Shown: in pieces, positions 38,616-46,612 of the stretch | How the letters are laid out: each line of letters begins with the position of its first letter | Position numbering within the stretch: the first letter of the stretch is position 1 | From: Thermococcus barossii | Lineage (GTDB): Archaea; Methanobacteriota_B; Thermococci; Thermococcales; Thermococcaceae | Direction of reading: 5' to 3' | Assembly (NCBI RefSeq): GCF_002214465.1 | Contig: NZ_CP015101.1 | Coordinates: 16,502 to 80,501, forward strand | Length of the DNA stretch: 64,000 nt | Position numbers and translations under genes: made by a program | The notes under the pieces: model-generated | What the model was told of the DNA's origin: nothing | Databases searched by the model: none | The model's input: the letters and a program-made list of their open reading frames with translations, nothing else

Positions 38616-39021
38616 ATCCTCACCCCCTCCGTGTTAAGCAATGTATATGTAACATCACTTTGAATCTTGGCGGCATAGTATTTAAAAGTTCCTAAAAAGT
38701 CTGATTTCGAAATTTTGAGATGTTTTATTCTCATTCCTGGCTAAATCTCTCATTTCTGAAATGAATCTCAAAAATACTCCCGTTATCTCTTTGTTCTCCG
38801 GCGAGCCCTTCCAGTTTTATTGTATATTATGCAGAATATTGTAAAAAATACAACAGTATCTTGGAGGAATTCCATGAGCGTTGGGATATTGAACCCTGTA
38901 CGGTGGTGATGGGGTAGCTTGGAGAACCAATGGGATACGTTTTGAGGTGTAATGTGTGGTTTGAAACACAAACCTAAGATGAAGAAGATAGTGGGGTTCG
39001 AGGGTCTGGAGCCCGATTGAA
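38616..39021. other. Intergenic region, 406 bp, no gene found
   Basis: AT-rich stretch upstream of the winged-helix gene and downstream of tRNA-Gln. It has a TATA-like TTTAAAAG (about 38681-38688) and a perfect palindrome TCATTTCTGAAATGA at 38750-38764, flanked by an inverted pair TTTTGAGAT (about 38713-38721) and ATCTCAAAA (about 38765-38773). No supportable reading frame: an ATG at 38874 with a good ribosome binding site ends after 11 codons. Confidence 0.5.
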
Positions 39022-39097
39022 TGGTAGCCCCGCGGGGATTCGAACCCCGGTCGCGGGATCCAGAGTCCCGCATGCTTGGCCGCTACACCACGGGGCT
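39022..39097 (-). tRNA. tRNA-Gln (CTG)
   Basis: Acceptor AGCCCCG pairs with CGGGGCT; the anticodon loop CTCTGGA carries CTG at 34-36; T-loop GTTCGAATC is canonical; discriminator A and an encoded CCA end the gene. TATA TTTATAAAT at about 39125-39133 on the minus strand is its promoter. No intron. Confidence 0.97.
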
Positions 39098-39249
39098 GTG
39101 CCCGTTGATAGGTTAAGGGGTGGATTTATAAATTTTACCGTTTGAGTCCTCGGTTCAGACGGAACTTAGGCGGTGAAAACAAGTAAGTCCAGCAACTTGT
39201 TCAGGAGCCACAAACTTTGATGAAACTTTTGCCAAGCAAAAGTTTCTAA

Positions 39250-39327
39250 TGGTGGGGCCGCCGAGATTTGAACTCGGGTCCCCGGCTCCCGAAGCCGGAA
39301 GGATAGGCCAAGCTACCCCACGGCCCC
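39250..39327 (-). tRNA. tRNA-Pro (CGG)
   Basis: Acceptor GGGGCCG pairs with CGGCCCC; anticodon stem CCGGC/GCCGG with loop TTCGGGA gives CGG; T-loop GTTCAAATC; discriminator A and encoded CCA. TATA CTTTATAAG at about 39356-39364 on the minus strand is shared, in the other direction, with the glycosyltransferase promoter. No intron. Confidence 0.97.
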
Positions 39328-39400
39328 ATGCCCGCTGATAAGCGCAGTCGCAGGACTTATAAAGTTTACGGAACAGTTGATGAGGGTGGAGGGAAGCCCC

Positions 39401-40459
39401 TTGAGAATCAGCGTGATAGTTCCCACCTACAACGAAAGGGAGAACCTTGAGGAGCTCTTCGATAGAATCAGCAGGGCGCTTGATGGTTACGATTACGAGA
39501 TAATAATTGTCGACGATGATTCCCCCGACGGAACCTGGGAGTTTGCCCAGCGGCTGGGTGAGAGGTACCCCGTCAGGGTGATACGCCGTACCCGGGAGAA
39601 GGGCCTCTCCTCTGCCGTTATAAGGGGCTTTAAAGAGGCCTCTGGCGATGTCTTTGTTGTCATGGACGCCGATCTTCAGCATCCCCCGGAGGTTATTCCC
39701 GAGCTCCTGAAGGCCATCGAAGACGGTGCCGATGTGGCCATCGCAAGCAGGTACGTCCCGAGGGGAGGCGTGAGGAACTGGTACTGGTACAGAAAGCTAA
39801 TCTCCAAGGGTGCGATAATGATAGGTCGCCTCGCACTGCCCAAAATAAGGGATGTTAAAGACCCCGTGAGCGGCTTCTTTGCCCTCAAACGGCAGGTCGT
39901 TGAGGGTGTGAACCTGAATCCGGTTGGCTTCAAAATTCTGATGGAGATTCTCATCAAGGGTAAGTACAAAAGAGTCGCAGAGGTTCCGTTCACCTTCGGT
40001 CTCCGGAAGGCCGGCGAAAGCAAGCTCGGTACCAAGACCATGCTGAACTACCTCAGACACGTTTACAGGCTCATGCGCTGGGAGGGAGAGCTGGACAGGC
40101 TCCTCAAATTCACCCTCGTTGGCCTCTCAGGCGTTTTCGTCAACGAGGGTTTTCTGTGGCTCTTTGTCTCAGGCTTTGGCTGGGATAAGATACTCGCCAA
40201 CGTTCCGGCGACCGAGCTGGCAATACTGAACAACTTCACATGGAACGACCTCTGGACGTTCAGAGACCTCAAGAAAAAACCCCTCTGGCGGAGGCTCCTC
40301 ACGTTTCACATAGCGGCTTTGACTGGTGCAGTTGTCCAGTGGCTCATTTACGCCGGCCTCGTTTACCTGGGGCTGTACTATCTCATCGCCAACCTGATCG
40401 GCATAGTAGTTTCGTTCGTCGTGCGCTTCCTCGTCAACAGACACGTGACCTGGGGTTAG
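39401..40459 (+). CDS. Dolichol-phosphate mannose synthase-like GT2 with GtrA membrane domain
   Basis: Transfers a hexose, typically mannose from GDP-mannose, to dolichol phosphate for N-glycosylation and other surface glycans. 352 aa: GT-A domain first (ISVIVPTYNERENLEEL, VDDDSPDGTW, VMDADLQHPPE with the metal-binding DAD, GFKILMEILIKGKY), then from residue about 235 a four-helix GtrA-like domain, as in the Pyrococcus furiosus DPMS structure. TTG 39401 is chosen: the TATA box (39357-39363) puts transcription start near 39385, after the upstream ATG 39380, and GGTGGAGGG precedes TTG. Confidence 0.9.
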   Translation: MRISVIVPTYNERENLEELFDRISRALDGYDYEIIIVDDDSPDGTWEFAQRLGERYPVRVIRRTREKGLSSAVIRGFKEASGDVFVVMDADLQHPPEVIPELLKAIEDGADVAIASRYVPRGGVRNWYWYRKLISKGAIMIGRLALPKIRDVKDPVSGFFALKRQVVEGVNLNPVGFKILMEILIKGKYKRVAEVPFTFGLRKAGESKLGTKTMLNYLRHVYRLMRWEGELDRLLKFTLVGLSGVFVNEGFLWLFVSGFGWDKILANVPATELAILNNFTWNDLWTFRDLKKKPLWRRLLTFHIAALTGAVVQWLIYAGLVYLGLYYLIANLIGIVVSFVVRFLVNRHVTWG

Positions 40460-40548
40460 TGCAACTCTCTCCGATTTCAAGGGGGTCTTTCGGCTCGGCA
40501 TCACGACAGGGTGGAGCGGCCAGTTCCGGAAGCCCTCAAAGTGACCGT

Positions 40549-40585
40549 AAGCAGAGGTGAAAACACGTCTGCTTCTTTTCGTTTT
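40549..40585 (+). terminator. Hairpin terminator candidate after the glycosyltransferase gene
   Basis: AAGCAGA at 40549-40555 pairs perfectly with TCTGCTT at 40568-40574, followed by CTTTTCGTTTT. This looks like an intrinsic-type terminator about 90 bp after the stop. The rest of the 270-bp spacer up to the KaiC-like gene shows only its promoter (TATA CTTAAATAC near 40688). Confidence 0.4.
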
Positions 40586-40730
40586 GGGTGATGGAATTTG
40601 AACCTTCCCTGTGCCACTCAGTTACGTCATGATTCAAACCGCTTCTCATATTGTCGGTTCATATGGACATCAATGGACACTTCAACCTTAAATACCCTGG
40701 GAACGTTTATGTAGTACGGAGGGAGTGATC

Positions 40731-41444
40731 ATGTACGTAGGGGAACTCCTCAAGAGTCTTGACAGGGTTTCAACCGGCGTTCCGGGGCTCGACGATTTAA
40801 TCGGTGGGGGCTTTATTCCCGGGAGAGTGTACCTGATCGTTGGCCCCCCTGGGAGTGGAAAAACGACCTTCGGAATTCAGTTTTTGATTGAGGGCGCCAA
40901 AAACGAGGAGAAGGGGCTGTTCATATCCCTTCTGGAGCACCCAAAGATAATAACCCAGGACATGCTCCGCTACAACTTCGGCCTTCTGACCCACCTCAAG
41001 TCGAAGAGGATACTCTTCTACGACATGGGAGAGAGCATCTTCGGCGCCGGAAGGAGGTTCACCTGGAGCGAGATATTTGAGAACATACTCAGGATCATCG
41101 AGGCAGAGGGCGTCAAGAGGGTGGTTATAGACTCGTTCACGTCCTTGGAGTACTCGGTTCTCGACCCCGAACACAAGAGGATGGCACTGGGCAGGTTCAT
41201 AAGAAAGCTCCACGAGAGAGGAGTTACGTGCCTCATAGTGGCGGAGATGATGAGTTCCGAGAACTACACTGAGGACTACTACCTTACTGACGGCGTTATA
41301 GTCCTCCACCACTTCATGAGGAACTATCAGATGGTCAGGGCCCTTCAGGTTCTGAAGATGCATGGTGTTGCCCACGACAGCAACCTCAAGAAGCTCCGCT
41401 TCACCGAGGAGGGCCTCAGGGTTTATCCAGAGGCACCGTTCTGA
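40731..41444 (+). CDS. KaiC/RadA-like single-domain ATPase
   Basis: 237-aa RecA-fold protein. Walker A GPPGSGKTTF at about residues 35-44, after STGVPGLDDLIGGGFIPG, the usual KaiC-family lead-in; Walker B RVVIDSFTSLEY; a last strand with TDGVIVLHHF. GGAGGGAGTGATC precedes ATG 40731. Archaeal KaiC-like proteins regulate motility, chemotaxis or repair; which applies here is not visible. A helical partner gene follows 9 bp on. Confidence 0.85.
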   Translation: MYVGELLKSLDRVSTGVPGLDDLIGGGFIPGRVYLIVGPPGSGKTTFGIQFLIEGAKNEEKGLFISLLEHPKIITQDMLRYNFGLLTHLKSKRILFYDMGESIFGAGRRFTWSEIFENILRIIEAEGVKRVVIDSFTSLEYSVLDPEHKRMALGRFIRKLHERGVTCLIVAEMMSSENYTEDYYLTDGVIVLHHFMRNYQMVRALQVLKMHGVAHDSNLKKLRFTEEGLRVYPEAPF

Positions 41445-41453
41445 GGTGAAAGC

Positions 41454-41861
41454 ATGGAAGATGTTAAAAGACTCGTCCAGGAGGCCTACGAGTTCGGCTA
41501 CTTCGTGGGCTACAAGGGGCACAGTGAATGGGCGGAGTGGGTTCGTGAGCGCAGAGAGAGGCTCTACGCGAGAGCCCAGGAGCTTGGTGTCTACGATCTT
41601 GTCAAGAATGCCTACAACCGTGGAAAGCTGGAGGGGGCAAAGAAGAGGGAGGAGGAGATAAGGAAGGGACTCGGAAAGGAAACTGCCGGTGAAGAGCGTC
41701 CAAGGCCCAGGATATCTCTGGAAGAAGCTGAAGAGACGATTGAAGCCCCTGAGGTGGAGTTCGTCCGTTTCCTTGAGAGCACGCGGCTTCTTCTCCCACC
41801 CGATCTCCTGGACACTCTGAAGCACCTGAAACCACCGAGGATGCTTCACCTTGGACGTTGA
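41454..41861 (+). CDS. Helical hypothetical protein, partner of the KaiC-like ATPase
   Basis: 135 aa, predicted all-helical: two helical hairpins (VKRLVQEAYEFGYFVGYKGH, ERLYARAQELGVYDLVKNAY), an acidic/basic linker at residues 65-90 and a final leucine-rich helix. AGGTGAAAGC precedes ATG 41454, directly after the ATPase stop. It may be an adaptor that tells the ATPase where to act. No known family recognised. Confidence 0.7.
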   Translation: MEDVKRLVQEAYEFGYFVGYKGHSEWAEWVRERRERLYARAQELGVYDLVKNAYNRGKLEGAKKREEEIRKGLGKETAGEERPRPRISLEEAEETIEAPEVEFVRFLESTRLLLPPDLLDTLKHLKPPRMLHLGR

Positions 41862-41921
41862 TTTCCCTCTCTCATACGAGCACCTTAAATATCCTTTAAA
41901 GAACTATGCTTGGGGATAATT

Positions 41922-43610
41922 ATGAGGCGCTTTTTAAAGGAAGCAGAAGTTTTTGACCCTTTAAACGTTCTGCACTACATAGCCGAGATAAGCCAGTTCC
42001 ACAGGATACAGGGCTCGAAGGAACTCCCTGAGGCCGTTCGCTTCATTCGCGAGGAGCTGAGGATATGGGGGATCAGTGCGGAGCTTTACGAGGAATTCTA
42101 CGACGGGAAGAGCTGGTTCCTGACACTGAAGTCCCCCATAGCCTGGGACTTGGTGCACGGAAGGGTGGAGATTCTTGGAAAAACCCTGACGACATCCATG
42201 AGCCCCCTCGTAGTCATGGCGCACTCGCCTGGAGGAAAGGCCGAGGGCGAGGTCGTCCACATAGCCCGCGAGGAAGACTGGAAGAGCGTGGAGGGAAAGA
42301 TAGTTCTGGTTGGTGGGGACTGGCGCGACTCGTACAGGAAGGCCAACGAGGCGGGGGCGATTGGCTTCATTGCATACCGTGAGGGAACAGGGGATGCGAT
42401 TCCCTACATCGGGCTTTTCCTCTCCAAGGACGACCTGGAATGGGCGAGAATTCCCGCCGTTGCCGTTCCGGAAAGTCTGGCAAAGGAGGTCGTGGGGAAG
42501 CTGAACTCCGAGGAGAAAGTCGAGGCGAGGATTGAAGTTGAGACCCAGATAAACGAGCGCCAGGTTCTGCCGATTCTCTATGCCGAAGTAGGGAAGGAAC
42601 CCTTCATCCTCTTCACTGCCCATATATGCCATCCGAAGCCCGGTGCCAACGACAACGCCAGCGGCAGTGCGATGCTTATGGAACTCGCAAGGGTTCTGGG
42701 GAGGCTCTACGACGAATCCTTCCGGTTTGGATTTGCCTTCCTGTGGGTTCCTGAGTACTACGGAACCCAGGCCTTCGTGGAGAACTACGCGGGGCTTGAC
42801 AGGTACTACGCCGTCATAAACCTTGACATGGTCGCCGGGAGCGAGGACAGAGCAGGTTCAACGATAATGCTTGTGAGAACGCCCCTGTCAAGGTTCTCGG
42901 TGGTTTCTGGCATCCTTGAGTACTTCCTCGAACTTTCCAACTCCTCAGGGAAGAGCTTCTCTGGAAGCCCGATGCCGCGCTTAAAGCTCAAGAGCTACCC
43001 CTACGAGATGGGAAGCGACCACGACGTCTTCAACTTCTTCGGCGTTCCCGCCGTGATGCCGATAACCTGGCCAGACCGCTTCTATCACTCCAGCGAGGAC
43101 ACCGTTGAAAAGGTCAGCAAAGCCAGTATTGAGGTTATCGGGAAGGCGGTCCTGGCTACTGCACTTGCCCTTGCCAAGGCCCGGAGCGATGAACTCCAGC
43201 GCTTTGCGCGCGGATACGCCATGAAGTACCTCGGCGAACTTTCCCGTGAGAGGGACACAGAACACGCGGAAAAGCTGGTCATGATGGGCCTGGCCAGGGA
43301 CTCGCACTTCTTGGGCATCGAGAGTGGCCACCCCTTTGAGAAGAGGCCCTGGATGCGCTGGGTCAGGAAGGGAAGGGTCTCCGGTGAGCTCATCAAGAGC
43401 ATCGATGAAAAGGCCTACGAGGAGTTCAAAGGGCTGACAAGGGACAGGAAGACACTCGTACACCTCCACGAGCTTCTAATGCTTGGCGAGCTTCTTCCAA
43501 AGGACGACGCCATACGCGCGCTGGAGGAGGAGTTCGGAGAAGTTGAAGAGGAGAAGCTGGAAAAGCTCTTGGCCCTGCTGGAGAAGACGGGGATTATAGA
43601 GGCTCTTTAG
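41922..43610 (+). CDS. M28-type metallopeptidase with PA domain
   Basis: 562-aa cytosolic protein (no signal peptide). Residues 100-195 resemble a protease-associated domain; the M28 zinc core has His in HICHPKPG, Asp in GANDNASGS, Glu in VPEYYGTQ, Asp in INLDMVAG and His in FYHSSEDT, so both zinc sites seem complete. A helical extension of about 150 residues follows, unusual for an aminopeptidase. TATA CTTAAATATCC at about 41883-41893 is some 30 bp before ATG 41922. Probably an aminopeptidase; the substrate is unknown. Confidence 0.85.
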   Translation: MRRFLKEAEVFDPLNVLHYIAEISQFHRIQGSKELPEAVRFIREELRIWGISAELYEEFYDGKSWFLTLKSPIAWDLVHGRVEILGKTLTTSMSPLVVMAHSPGGKAEGEVVHIAREEDWKSVEGKIVLVGGDWRDSYRKANEAGAIGFIAYREGTGDAIPYIGLFLSKDDLEWARIPAVAVPESLAKEVVGKLNSEEKVEARIEVETQINERQVLPILYAEVGKEPFILFTAHICHPKPGANDNASGSAMLMELARVLGRLYDESFRFGFAFLWVPEYYGTQAFVENYAGLDRYYAVINLDMVAGSEDRAGSTIMLVRTPLSRFSVVSGILEYFLELSNSSGKSFSGSPMPRLKLKSYPYEMGSDHDVFNFFGVPAVMPITWPDRFYHSSEDTVEKVSKASIEVIGKAVLATALALAKARSDELQRFARGYAMKYLGELSRERDTEHAEKLVMMGLARDSHFLGIESGHPFEKRPWMRWVRKGRVSGELIKSIDEKAYEEFKGLTRDRKTLVHLHELLMLGELLPKDDAIRALEEEFGEVEEEKLEKLLALLEKTGIIEAL

Positions 43611-43948
43611 TTCCTCTGTTTAGAGGTGTTTTTCAGCTCCTTTTCGATTTCGTTTATCCTCTTTATCAGGTTCTCCTTCAGGTGCTCCAGGACCTCACTT
43701 GGCGAAACCGCTGTGTATACGTAGCCCAGCCAGCCCTGTTCGATGAGTTTCCTCCTAAGTATTCCTTTCCGGTACAGGCTCAGAACGTGCTCCCTCACCG
43801 AGCGCTCGCTTATGCCGAGCTCTTTCTGTATCTCTGTTATCCTCATGGGTTCGCTCTTTTCGAGGAGGAGGCGGTATATCCTCAGCTCGGTCTTCTTGAC
43901 CCCAAGTGAACGCAGCAGTGCCTCAAGCCTCTCGTAGACGTCGCTCAT
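43607..43948 (-). CDS. Winged-helix transcription regulator (TrmB-like N-domain)
   Basis: 113 aa: MSDVYERLEALLRSLGVKKT, winged helix (ITEIQKELGISERSVREHVLSLYRKGIL), and a C-terminal coiled coil (LKENLIKRINEIEKELKN) suited for dimer formation. It resembles TrmB-type HTH domains without the sugar-binding part. GGTGAG precedes ATG 43948. A perfect inverted repeat lies between its TATA box and the start codon, so it is probably autoregulated. It overlaps the convergent peptidase stop by 4 bp. Confidence 0.8.
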   Translation of the reverse strand: MSDVYERLEALLRSLGVKKTELRIYRLLLEKSEPMRITEIQKELGISERSVREHVLSLYRKGILRRKLIEQGWLGYVYTAVSPSEVLEHLKENLIKRINEIEKELKNTSKQRN

Positions 43949-43980
43949 CTCTGGCTCACCTGATATACTTTTATCCCACC

Positions 43981-44000
43981 TATGAAGTATTCCCTTCATA
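43981..44000 (-). promoter_or_regulatory. Operator-like palindrome in the HTH gene promoter
   Basis: TATGAAG-TATTCC-CTTCATA: perfect 7-bp arms with a 6-bp spacer. On the minus strand it immediately follows TATA TTTATTAAGG (about 44002-44011), so it covers the transcription start. A protein bound here would block initiation; autorepression by the adjacent HTH protein is the simplest reading. Confidence 0.5.
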
Positions 44001-44040
44001 CCTTAATAAACTTTCCCCGCGAGCGGGACAAAAGGGCAGT

Positions 44041-44697
44041 CTATTGTTCCTGGAGTGGAACATGCCCCAAGTAAACGCCCTCAGGTAGGAACGCCTCGCC
44101 CTCCCTCGAATCCTTCAGGAAGGGCACCATCTTTATCCCCTGCCGTACATCGAAGCCCTCGATGAAGGGGTTAATCGTCGGCAGGATGAGAAACCTTCCC
44201 ACGCGGAAGAAAATCTTTGTCTTTCTCGCTGTTCCTCCACTTTTGAAGGTGTAGGCCGGGTGTATGTGGCCCAGATAGGCCTCTGAGAATTCCGCCCTAG
44301 GAAGGTTTGTGTGCCCGTGCAGGAACAGAATCCCATCGATAAGCGCATGCTCAACGACCTCAACGTGTTGGAACTTTCCCGCCACCTCTTCTATCCTGCC
44401 GTCGTGGTTCCCCTTGGTTATTATCGTTGGTATTCCCCTCAGGTCTGAGAAGAATCCCATGAGGAGGCGTTTCACCGTGAAGCTCAATCCTATCGGTTCC
44501 TTGACGTCACCGAGGATGATCAGGAGATCTGGGTCTTTCTCCACTATGCACCCTGCGAGCTTTTCTTCAAACCTGGTTCTTATTCTAAGCCCCCTGGACA
44601 GCTCAAAGCCTATGTGTGGATCCGCTATCAGGAGAGTTTTCCCTCTGGAGGTTTCAATCTCCATCGAGAGCCTCTCAAAGGATTCAAAAGAGTACAT
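44041..44697 (-). CDS. Calcineurin-like metallophosphoesterase
   Basis: 218-aa enzyme with the dinuclear metal motifs in order: LLIADPHIGFE, LIILGDVKEPIG, TKGNHDGRIE and FLHGHTN, then YLGHIHPAYTF. These match small archaeal phosphoesterases (MJ0037/YfcE-like). GGTGG four bases before ATG 44697 sets the start; a longer frame upstream is only the shadow of rpl41e in another frame. Substrate unknown. It lies 38 bp after rpl41e and may be cotranscribed. Confidence 0.88.
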   Translation of the reverse strand: MYSFESFERLSMEIETSRGKTLLIADPHIGFELSRGLRIRTRFEEKLAGCIVEKDPDLLIILGDVKEPIGLSFTVKRLLMGFFSDLRGIPTIITKGNHDGRIEEVAGKFQHVEVVEHALIDGILFLHGHTNLPRAEFSEAYLGHIHPAYTFKSGGTARKTKIFFRVGRFLILPTINPFIEGFDVRQGIKMVPFLKDSREGEAFLPEGVYLGHVPLQEQ

Positions 44698-44735
44698 GGA
44701 ACCACCGGACAAAACGGTGGAGAAAAGGAGGAGCA

Positions 44736-44849
44736 TCAGATGAGTCCGCGCTCCTTCCTGCGCTGCCTCTTGAGCCTCCTGATCCTCTTCTTGATCCACT
44801 TCCACCTCATCCTTCCCTTCTTCTTCCACTTCCTTGGGCGCCTCTTCAT
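44736..44849 (-). CDS. rpl41e: Large ribosomal subunit protein eL41
   Basis: 37-aa, extremely basic helix that begins [18 protein letters not shown] and ends KERGLI, the known archaeal L41e pattern. GGGGTGAT precedes ATG 44849, and TATA CTTAAAAAG is at about 44900-44908. It is easily missed because of its size, and a 350-codon frame in another phase covers it. Confidence 0.93.
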
Positions 44850-44913
44850 GATCATCACCCCTGAGCTTTCTCTCCAGCCTTAGCTCCAGCGGTTCCTTTT
44901 TAAGCTTTTCCAT

Positions 44914-45000
44914 GGGAGAGGGTCGGCTACCTCCGAACCGCTGAAAAGCTGCCGTATCGTCCCAACCGTCCCGAAAGGCCCTGCGGGAGCAGGTTCCAAG
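44914..45000 (-). ncRNA. Candidate structured RNA upstream of rpl41e
   Basis: A GC-rich block of about 85 bp begins about 25 bp downstream of a minus-strand TATA box (TCTTAAAAAA, about 45016-45025), while the flanks are AT-rich. Such GC peaks with a promoter mark stable RNAs in hyperthermophiles. It can form a CCTGC-TCCC-GCAGG hairpin at its 5' end. I could not match it to C/D or H/ACA guide RNA, SRP or RNase P RNA. It may instead be a long leader of rpl41e. The stretch 45030-45206 beyond it shows no gene. Confidence 0.3.
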
Positions 45001-45206
45001 TCCTCCAATTTTCTCCTTTTTTAAGACCTTTTCTGACTTAGTTCTGTACTTGTGCACTGCTTTTTTGTTTATGCGTTGGTGCGAGTATCGCAACGGACAA
45101 TTATAGACGATATCACTTTTGTTTGTATATGTTGCCCGTTCTAATGTCCGGAAGAACTTTCCGCTAACCTTATCTATTCCCGGGGCGATGTTAAGCCGGT
45201 GGTAGC

Positions 45207-46001
45207 ATGAAGGTGGCTTACGTCCAGATGGAACCGGCCCTCCTTGAGCCGGAGGTGAACTATTCCAGGGCCGAAGAGCTTATCCGCGAGGCGGCTGACA
45301 GGGGTGCCCAGCTCATAGTTCTGCCGGAGCTCTTTGATACAGGATACAACTTTGAGAGCAGGGAGGAGGTTGAAGAGGTTGCCGGCCAGATCCCCGATGG
45401 TCCGACGACTCAGTTCCTGATGGAGCTTTCACGGGAACTGGGTGTTTTCATAGTCGCCGGAACCGCTGAAAAGGACGAAAAGGGCAGGCTCTACAACTCG
45501 GCCGTGATGACCGGCCCGATAGGAAGCGGCTACATAGGCAAATACCGCAAAGTACATCTCTTCTACCGTGAAAAGCTCTTCTTTGAGCCCGGGAACCTTG
45601 GCTTCCACGTCTTCAACATAGACATAGCCAAGGTCGGCGTGATGGTATGCTTTGACTGGTTCTTCCCCGAATCAGCGAGAACCCTGGCGTTGAAGGGTGC
45701 CGACATCATAGCCCACCCCAGCAACCTTGTGATGCCGTACGCACCGAGAGCGATGCCTATTAGGGCTCTGGAGAACAGGGTTTACACGGTAACAGCCAAC
45801 AGGGTGGGCGAGGAGAGGGGACTTAGGTTCATAGGCAAGAGCACCATAGCCTCGCCGAAGGCCGAAATTCTGGCAATGGGAAGCGAGGACAAAGAGGAGG
45901 TCGCCGTCGTTGAGGTTAACCTTGACCTTGCACGGGACAAGAGGCTCAACGACATCAACGACGTATTCAGCGATAGACGGCCGGAGTTCTACGTACTGTG
46001 A
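45207..46001 (+). CDS. Nitrilase-superfamily amidohydrolase
   Basis: 264 aa, about the length of the Pyrococcus abyssi nitrilase. Catalytic Glu41 (LPELFDTGY), Lys115 (KYRKVHLF) and Cys148 (GVMVCFDWFFPE) are present. Members act on small aliphatic nitriles or on omega-amides; this could also be a Nit-type metabolite-repair amidase. GGTGG precedes ATG 45207. It is monocistronic, with 225 bp of mostly featureless AT-rich sequence after it. Confidence 0.92.
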   Translation: MKVAYVQMEPALLEPEVNYSRAEELIREAADRGAQLIVLPELFDTGYNFESREEVEEVAGQIPDGPTTQFLMELSRELGVFIVAGTAEKDEKGRLYNSAVMTGPIGSGYIGKYRKVHLFYREKLFFEPGNLGFHVFNIDIAKVGVMVCFDWFFPESARTLALKGADIIAHPSNLVMPYAPRAMPIRALENRVYTVTANRVGEERGLRFIGKSTIASPKAEILAMGSEDKEEVAVVEVNLDLARDKRLNDINDVFSDRRPEFYVL

Positions 46002-46225
46002 TGTTCCTTTACTTTGAAATTTCCTTATTTCTCTTCCGGGGGTTATGGAGTGCGGACAATTCAGTTGCAGTATTACCAAAATCTGGTCGAGTAAATGAAA
46101 CAACATACAAACTTTGCATTCTTCCCTTGCAGAATCTCCATAAAAATCCCCGCTCTGTGCTTCTTTTCCTTTTTAGGGTGAGGATTCGAAAGAGTTTTAA
46201 GAACTAAGGCAGAACATGGTACCTG

Positions 46226-46612
46226 ATGACGAGAGGGAGAAGATACTTCCTTCTGCTGGTGCCCGTTGCGGTGGCCGTGGTGGTTACCCTAGTCGTCAAT
46301 GCGGAGATGTTTCCGGGTGATTACTCCTATCAGAGGATTGATTTTGGGCCAAACGACGTTCAGGCTGAAATCCTACCCGCAAATACTCACATATGCGGCT
46401 ACATACTCGCGGAGAGGCCATTCTCCGCCTATGTGGTCTCGTCGGACTCAGGATACTTCGAAGGAAGCGGCGATAATAACGTCCTCATGAAATGGGAGAA
46501 CGTCACAAACGTCACCATAGACCTCAACGTTTCTGACGGGAGCTACTATCTGGTGATTGAAAACGGCAACGAGAGCCAGGAAATAGAGATGAGGTTCAAA
46601 GCGGAGCGCTGA
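46226..46612 (+). CDS. Hypothetical membrane-anchored extracellular protein, 128 aa
   Basis: One N-terminal helix (YFLLLVPVAVAVVVTLVV) and a beta-rich outer domain with NVTNVTIDLNVSDGSYYLVIENGNES and several N-glycosylation sites; it looks like a small emp24- or jelly-roll-like domain. TATA-like TTTTAAG at about 46193-46199 is close to 27 bp before ATG 46226, so the transcript is probably leaderless. Overlaps the convergent methyltransferase by 17 bp. No family recognised. Confidence 0.65.
   Translation: MTRGRRYFLLLVPVAVAVVVTLVVNAEMFPGDYSYQRIDFGPNDVQAEILPANTHICGYILAERPFSAYVVSSDSGYFEGSGDNNVLMKWENVTNVTIDLNVSDGSYYLVIENGNESQEIEMRFKAER

Noticed and set aside
38874..38909. ATG with a very good ribosome binding site (GGAGGAATTCC) in the 406-bp gap
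   Set aside because: The frame stops after 11 codons; no longer product can be read.
40586..40610. tRNA-like 3' end (minus strand GGTTCAAATTCC) between the glycosyltransferase and KaiC-like genes
   Set aside because: The T-stem has a mismatch and a G-T pair, and no D-arm or anticodon arm can be found upstream. Not enough to call a tRNA fragment or attachment site.
44698..45093. N-terminal extension of the phosphoesterase frame up to 45093
   Set aside because: The extra codons overlap rpl41e in another frame and the candidate RNA, and are extremely Glu/Gln/Ala-rich. GGTGG before ATG 44697 gives a better start.
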